From Oscillospiraceae bacterium (GTDB taxonomy: Bacteria; Bacillota; Clostridia; Oscillospirales; Oscillospiraceae), in assembly GCA_017416685.1 (NCBI GenBank), contig JAFQBN010000003.1, positions 83,655-147,654 on the forward strand: DNA of 64,000 nt. Reading direction: 5' to 3'. Below are positions 60,418 through 64,000 of this stretch, one piece after another; the first letter of the stretch is position 1, and the number at the start of each line of letters is the position of its first letter. Below the pieces are notes generated by a model that was not told where the DNA came from, searched no databases, and saw nothing but the letters and a program-made list of their open reading frames with translations. A program made the position numbers and the translations under genes.

Positions 60418-62648
60418 CACATGGCCTCGTGGAAGGTGCGGCTGATGACCTCCCGCTGCTGCTCCCGGGAGAGCTTGTTGAAGTTTACCGCATAGCCGGA
60501 CACACGGATGGTCAGGTTGGGGTAGGCTTCGGGATTTTCATACGCCTTGAGCAGAGTTTCCCGGTTCATGACGTTGACGTTGATGTGGTGGGCCTTTTTG
60601 GTGAAGTAGCCGTCCAGAATGGAGACCAGATTGGTCTTGCGCTCGTCGGCGGTCTTGCCCAGAGTCTCCGGAGTGATGGAGAAGGTGTTGGACACACCGT
60701 CACGGCAGTCGTCATAGCTGATTTTGGACACGGAGTTCAAAGAGGCAAGTGCGCCGTTCTCTTCCCGGTTGTGCATGGGATTGGCACCGGGGGCGAAGGG
60801 CTGGGCCGCGCCGCGGCCATCGGGGGTGGCGCCGGTATTCTTGCCGTACATCACGTTGGAGGTGATGGTCAGGATAGACAGGGTGTGGATGGCGCCCCGG
60901 TAGGTGGGGGTCTTGCGCAGCTCGGTGATGACCTTGTGGGTCAAATCCTTGGCCAGCAGGTCCACCCGGTCGTCGTCGTTGCCGTACTTGGGGAAGTCGC
61001 CCACGGTCTCGAAGTCCTCAATAAAGCCGTCGGCATTGCGGATGGGGCGCACCTTGGCGTGCTTGATGGCGGACAGAGAGTCGGCCACTACGGACAGACC
61101 GGCTACGCCAAAAGCCATGAGCCGCTCCACCTCAGTATCGTGGAGGGCCATCTGGGTTTTTTCGTAGGCGTACTTATCATGCATATAGTGGATGACGTTC
61201 ATGGTATTGACGTACAGACGCATGAGCCATGCGATGTATTCGTCATAACGCTTCATGACGGCGTCGAAGTCCAGCTCGTCACCCTCCATCACACCCATCT
61301 GGGGGCCGAGGTGCATGGCGCTGGGTACGTCATAGCCGCCGTTCAGGGCGATGAGCAGGAGCTTGGCCAGGTTGCAGCGGGCACCGAAGAACTGCATCTG
61401 CTTGCCCACACGCATGGCGGATACGCAGCAGGCAATGGCGTAGTCGTCGCCGTAGAGGGGACGCATAAGATCGTCATTTTCGTACTGGATGGAGTCGGTG
61501 TCGATGGACACCTTGGCGCAGAAGCGTTTGAACGCCTCCGGCAGCTGGGTGGACCAGAGGATGGTGATGTTGGGTTCGGGAGCGGAGCCAAGAGTGTACA
61601 GGGTGTTCAGGAAGCGGAAGCTGCTGCGGGTAACAAGGCTGCGGCCATCCTCGCCCATGCCGCCCACGGCTTCCGTGATCCACATGGGGTCGCCGCCAAA
61701 CAGCTCATTATACTCGGCGGTGCGAAGGTGGCGGGCGATACGCAGCTTGATGACAAAGTCGTCCATCAGCTCCTGGGCCTGAGCTTCGGTGAGTGTGCCG
61801 CGCTTCAGGTCGCGCTCGATATAGATGTCGAAGAAGGTGCTGACGCGGCCCAGAGACATGGCAGCGCCGTTCTGCTCCTTAATGGAGGCCAGATAGGCAA
61901 AATAGGTCCACTGGATGGCCTCGCGGGCATCCTTGGCAGGCTGGGAGATGTCGCAGCCGTACATGGCGGCCATTTCCTTCATATAGCCGAGGAAGGTGAT
62001 CTGCTGGTACAGCTCCTCACAGGCGCGGGCCACGTCGGCATTGAAATCCTGCTTGCCCATTTCGGCCTTGTCTGCCTGCTTCATTTCGATCAGGCGGTCC
62101 ACGCCGTACAGGGCCACCCGGCGGTAATCGCCGATGATGCGGCCGCGGCCGTAGGCATCGGGCAGGCCGGTGATGACATGGCTGCTGCGGGCGGCGCGCA
62201 TTTCGTCGGTATAGACACGGAACACACCGGTGTTATGGGTGGTGCGGAACTTGAATTCCTCCTCCACCTTGTCGCTGAGCTGGTAGCCGTAGGCCTTGCA
62301 GGCCTGACGGGCCATGCGGATGCCGCCGAAGGGGTTGACGCCCCGCTTGAGGGGGGCATCGGTCTGCATGCCCACGATCAGTTCATTATCCTTGTCGATG
62401 TAGCCGGGGGCATAGCTGGTCAGGGAGGAGACGGTCTCGGTATCGATGTCCAGCACGCCGCCCTTGGCTCGTTCCTGCCGGAACAATTCCCGTACCTTGG
62501 CCATGAGAGCCTCGGTGCGGTCAGTAGCACGGGCCAAAAAAGCCTCATCACCGCGGTATTCCTTGTAGTTGGTCTGGATAAAGTCGCGGACATTGATTTC
62601 GTCCTGCCAGACGCCGGGGCGGAAGCCGTTCCAGTTTTCGTGTGTCAT
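60417..62648 (-). CDS. pflB: Formate C-acetyltransferase (pyruvate formate-lyase)
   Basis: 743-aa glycyl radical enzyme converting pyruvate and CoA to acetyl-CoA and formate under anaerobic conditions. Active-site adjacent cysteines in ACCVSAM (Cys407-Cys408) and the glycyl-radical loop RVSGYAVNF (Gly718) near the C-terminus are both intact, and the length fits PflB. The start ATG at 62648 is chosen because GGGAGGAAA precedes it; a longer reading would run into the terminator of the leader. Expression is set by a ZTP riboswitch in the leader, tying PFL level to one-carbon/formyl-folate status. Confidence 0.97.
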   Translation of the reverse strand: MTHENWNGFRPGVWQDEINVRDFIQTNYKEYRGDEAFLARATDRTEALMAKVRELFRQERAKGGVLDIDTETVSSLTSYAPGYIDKDNELIVGMQTDAPLKRGVNPFGGIRMARQACKAYGYQLSDKVEEEFKFRTTHNTGVFRVYTDEMRAARSSHVITGLPDAYGRGRIIGDYRRVALYGVDRLIEMKQADKAEMGKQDFNADVARACEELYQQITFLGYMKEMAAMYGCDISQPAKDAREAIQWTYFAYLASIKEQNGAAMSLGRVSTFFDIYIERDLKRGTLTEAQAQELMDDFVIKLRIARHLRTAEYNELFGGDPMWITEAVGGMGEDGRSLVTRSSFRFLNTLYTLGSAPEPNITILWSTQLPEAFKRFCAKVSIDTDSIQYENDDLMRPLYGDDYAIACCVSAMRVGKQMQFFGARCNLAKLLLIALNGGYDVPSAMHLGPQMGVMEGDELDFDAVMKRYDEYIAWLMRLYVNTMNVIHYMHDKYAYEKTQMALHDTEVERLMAFGVAGLSVVADSLSAIKHAKVRPIRNADGFIEDFETVGDFPKYGNDDDRVDLLAKDLTHKVITELRKTPTYRGAIHTLSILTITSNVMYGKNTGATPDGRGAAQPFAPGANPMHNREENGALASLNSVSKISYDDCRDGVSNTFSITPETLGKTADERKTNLVSILDGYFTKKAHHINVNVMNRETLLKAYENPEAYPNLTIRVSGYAVNFNKLSREQQREVISRTFHEAM

Positions 62649-62662
62649 ATCTATTTCCTCCC

Positions 62663-62703
62663 AAAAACAAAAAGTGGGCAAATCAGCGTGAACTGACTTG
62701 CCC
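62663..62703 (-). terminator. Regulated terminator of the pflB leader
   Basis: 11-bp stem (62676-62686 / 62693-62703, one wobble), 6-base loop, then on the minus strand a T-rich run (plus 62663-62675). Its first arm uses the final GGGC of the ZTP aptamer, so the two structures exclude each other. Confidence 0.85.
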
Positions 62704-62770
62704 AGACGGTCGGCCGTTTCGCCTTTTGCATTCCCTTGCGGTTAATCCGCTGATCCGTCAGTCATGCAAA
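62699..62770 (-). promoter_or_regulatory. ZTP riboswitch (pfl motif)
   Basis: Minus-strand leader of pflB. It shows the conserved 5' part ATGACTGACGGATCA, a small variable hairpin (GCGG...CCGC), the AAGGGAATGC strand that closes the first stem with GCATGAC, and the hallmark 3' element GGCCGACCGTCTGGGC. This is the pattern of the ZMP/ZTP-sensing pfl RNA. Ligand binding should hold the 3' GGGC in the pseudoknot and block the terminator, switching pflB-pflA on when ZMP/ZTP accumulates through lack of 10-formyl-THF, which PFL-derived formate can restore. Confidence 0.87.
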
Positions 62771-62790
62771 GGTTTTCTTTTTCTGACATC

Positions 62791-62819
62791 ATTCTATCTT
62801 ATTCCCGTGCTTCTGTCAA
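62791..62819 (-). promoter_or_regulatory. Sigma-A promoter of pflB-pflA
   Basis: Minus strand TTGACA (plus 62814-62819), 17 bases, TAGAAT (62791-62796), directly upstream of the riboswitch. Confidence 0.9.
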
Positions 62820-62870
62820 TGAGGAAGAATGCACAAAAAATCCGTGGAGAGGGGAGCGGGAGTGGGCGGC

Positions 62871-62899
62871 TTGCAATTGTGGTTGGCGGGGGATATAAT
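62871..62899 (+). promoter_or_regulatory. Sigma-A promoter of the small membrane protein gene
   Basis: TTGCAA (62871-62876), 17 bases, TATAAT (62894-62899), 34 bases before the ATG. Confidence 0.85.
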
Positions 62900-62933
62900 A
62901 ACGGAAGAAACCGTGTAGAACGGAGGCGTTCCA

Positions 62934-63560
62934 ATGAACAACATTCCCGGCCATGTCCGCCCCGGCGGAACATCCCATGTCAGTCCTGAGGGACTTATTT
63001 ACTGCACCGACGGAAAGCTGCGTTGGGTATATGAAATCGACCAGCGAAAGAAACCCACGGTGCTGCTGAGCCTGCTTTGGAAATATGTGGCGGCAGCACT
63101 TGTTGTGGGGGCGATGTTTCTGCGCCTGCCGCCGGACGCCGGCATCTTTACGATTGTGATGGCCCAGCTGTCTTTAATAGGGGCAGCGGCGGCATTGGCG
63201 CTGGTGATGTTCGGTGTGCGGCTGCTGGAAAACGGACGGTATATCTGCCTGGTGTACACGCTGGACGATCAGACTGCATCCTGTCAGCAGGTCAAGGGGA
63301 AAACCAGAAAAGAGAAGGTGACCCACGCCTTTGCTGTTTGGGTGGGCGGACAGAGTCAGCCGGCAGTGCGGGTTTGCGCCCTGCGTGAGGTGCGCTTTGA
63401 CCATGTGCGCGTGATGGAGATTAAAGATTCCAAGCAGCGTATCGAGCTGCGAGGGAAGAAAAACCTTGCCCTTTGGCTGGAACCCCAACAGTTACAGCCG
63501 GTGCTGAACCACTTGAAAGTCCATTGCCTTCACATGGAGGATGAAGAGGAACTTTTATAA
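62934..63560 (+). CDS. Membrane protein of unknown function with two transmembrane helices
   Basis: 208 aa: a short N-terminal cytoplasmic part, two adjacent membrane helices (about residues 45-62 and 70-95) and a cytoplasmic C-terminal domain of about 110 aa rich in basic residues and beta strands (VRVCALREVRFDHVRVMEIKD, IELRGKKNLALWLE). That C-terminal part looks like a PH-like or small beta-barrel domain, but I cannot assign it. ATG at 62934 with GGAGG 7-8 nt upstream, own consensus promoter and terminator: a monocistronic gene with no informative neighbours. Confidence 0.8.
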   Translation: MNNIPGHVRPGGTSHVSPEGLIYCTDGKLRWVYEIDQRKKPTVLLSLLWKYVAAALVVGAMFLRLPPDAGIFTIVMAQLSLIGAAAALALVMFGVRLLENGRYICLVYTLDDQTASCQQVKGKTRKEKVTHAFAVWVGGQSQPAVRVCALREVRFDHVRVMEIKDSKQRIELRGKKNLALWLEPQQLQPVLNHLKVHCLHMEDEEELL

Positions 63561-63562
63561 AA

Positions 63563-63600
63563 GCAGCCTGATTCCACGAAGGAGTCAGGCTGCCTTTTTG
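63563..63600 (+). terminator. Intrinsic terminator of the small membrane protein gene
   Basis: 13-bp stem with one wobble (63563-63575 / 63581-63593), 5-base loop, followed by CTTTTTG. Confidence 0.88.
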
Positions 63601-63649
63601 TATAACGAAAACCACGCGATAGTCGCGTGATTCAAAAAAGCTTAAGCGA

Positions 63650-63870
63650 TGAAAAGAATCCTCCGATTGTGATAGTATGTAGGTAGCGGAACAATTGCAA
63701 AAAGATGCAGAAAGCGACCAGTTAAGTGTATTTGACCCGAGGGACCCGTTTACGGGCAGCAAGTAACAGATGCACGGCTGGCAGGCCAACAAAAGGCGCA
63801 CTTGTGCGCAGCCAGTAATATTAGGGCTATGCCCGAAAAAGAAATACCCCCCGCTATACACGGGGCTTCG
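63650..63870 (+). ncRNA. Candidate large structured RNA, about 200 nt
   Basis: A 440-base stretch with no gene contains many local complementary pieces on the plus strand: CCCG/CGGG around 63747-63756, GCGCAC/GTGCGC (63797-63802 / 63805-63810) inside GGCTGG/CCAG, GGGC/GCCC around 63828-63836, GTATTT/AAATAC (63728-63733 / 63842-63847) closing a multibranched domain, and unpaired purine-rich linkers (AGCAAGTAACAGATG). Distal elements include CCCCG/CGGGG (63850-63868). A plus-strand terminator follows at 63917-63949. The family is not certain; a raiA-motif RNA is one possibility, but I cannot verify this by eye. Any minus-strand frame here looks like a shadow. Confidence 0.5.
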
Positions 63871-63916
63871 TAAAACAGTTATTTTGAAAAATGCTTGAAA
63901 ACGACTGTTTTCAAGG

Positions 63917-63949
63917 GACGGCGTGACTTCGGTCACGCCGTTTCCTTTT
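63917..63949 (+). terminator. Intrinsic terminator downstream of the structured RNA
   Basis: 10-bp perfect stem ACGGCGTGAC/GTCACGCCGT with a TTCG tetraloop (63918-63941), then TTCCTTTTT. The T run is only on the plus strand, which argues for a plus-strand transcript through 63.6-63.9 kb. Confidence 0.85.
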
Positions 63950-64000
63950 TCGCAAGTTCTTCCAAAGGGATAAAGCCGATGCCGTCATATTCGATGTGGA
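63933..64000 (-). CDS. C-terminal tail of a gene cut by the right edge
   Basis: On the minus strand a frame enters from the right edge and ends with about 21 residues, HIEYDGIGFIPLEELAKKE followed by TA and a TGA stop at 63933-63935, which lies within the terminator hairpin. The sequence is protein-like, but too short to identify. Confidence 0.45.
   Translation of the reverse strand, partial: HIEYDGIGFIPLEELAKKETA

Noticed and set aside
63421-63936. Minus-strand frame of 171 codons over the 63.6-63.9 kb region
   Set aside because: It overlaps the end of the plus-strand membrane protein gene, has no ribosome site, and lies on sequence that behaves like structured RNA.

Overview
The window looks like a chromosomal piece of a moderately high-GC, anaerobic, spore-forming member of the Clostridia, most likely Oscillospiraceae (Flavonifractor/Lawsonibacter-like). 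The evidence is the yabP-yabQ-divIC-yabR sporulation/division cluster, the oxygen-sensitive pyruvate formate-lyase pair, S-layer-homology (SLH) anchored giant proteins, strong GGAGG ribosome sites and consensus sigma-A promoters. I see no rRNA, transposase, phage module or CRISPR array.

Left part (1-16 kb): a topoisomerase IIA subunit pair (parC-like, cut by the left edge, and parE-like), a small P-loop protein and pgi, all on the minus strand; tRNA-Val; a P-type cation ATPase behind a yybP-ykoY-type Mn2+ riboswitch; a divergent LysR regulator and GntP-type permease; a three-gene surface O-acylation module (lipoprotein, MBOAT, DHHW); an AT-rich lipoprotein gene with an unusually structured leader; and a tRNA operon Met-Glu-Val.

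Middle (16-30 kb): housekeeping genes purL, yfiH and birA on the minus strand; then yabP, yabQ, divIC, yabR and hpf on the plus strand, with a candidate unannotated small RNA between yabR and hpf; then a complete branched-chain amino-acid ABC transporter operon (substrate-binding protein, livH, livM, livG, livF).

Accessory region (30-60 kb): this is the most striking part. Five tandem paralogues of a cytoplasmic GH20 beta-N-acetylhexosaminidase (related to pneumococcal GH20C but lacking its N-terminal domain) surround an AraC regulator. One copy has lost the catalytic Asp and about 50 core residues. They are followed by an amidohydrolase, two giant secreted SLH-anchored proteins (1974 and 1733 aa) carrying CBM9-like, LamG-like, BNR/sialidase-like and, in the second, SGNH-hydrolase domains, a second AraC regulator, two rRNA methyltransferases and a 1092-aa (alpha/alpha)6-type glycosidase-like protein. 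I infer a host-glycan (N-acetylhexosamine/sialoglycan) foraging locus: capture and trimming at the S-layer, then intracellular cleavage of imported oligosaccharides. No dedicated sugar importer is present in the window.

Right part (60-64 kb): pflB-pflA under a ZTP (pfl-motif) riboswitch with a clear terminator switch; a small membrane protein; and a roughly 200-nt highly structured intergenic region that looks like a large non-coding RNA gene, followed by the tail of a gene cut by the right edge.
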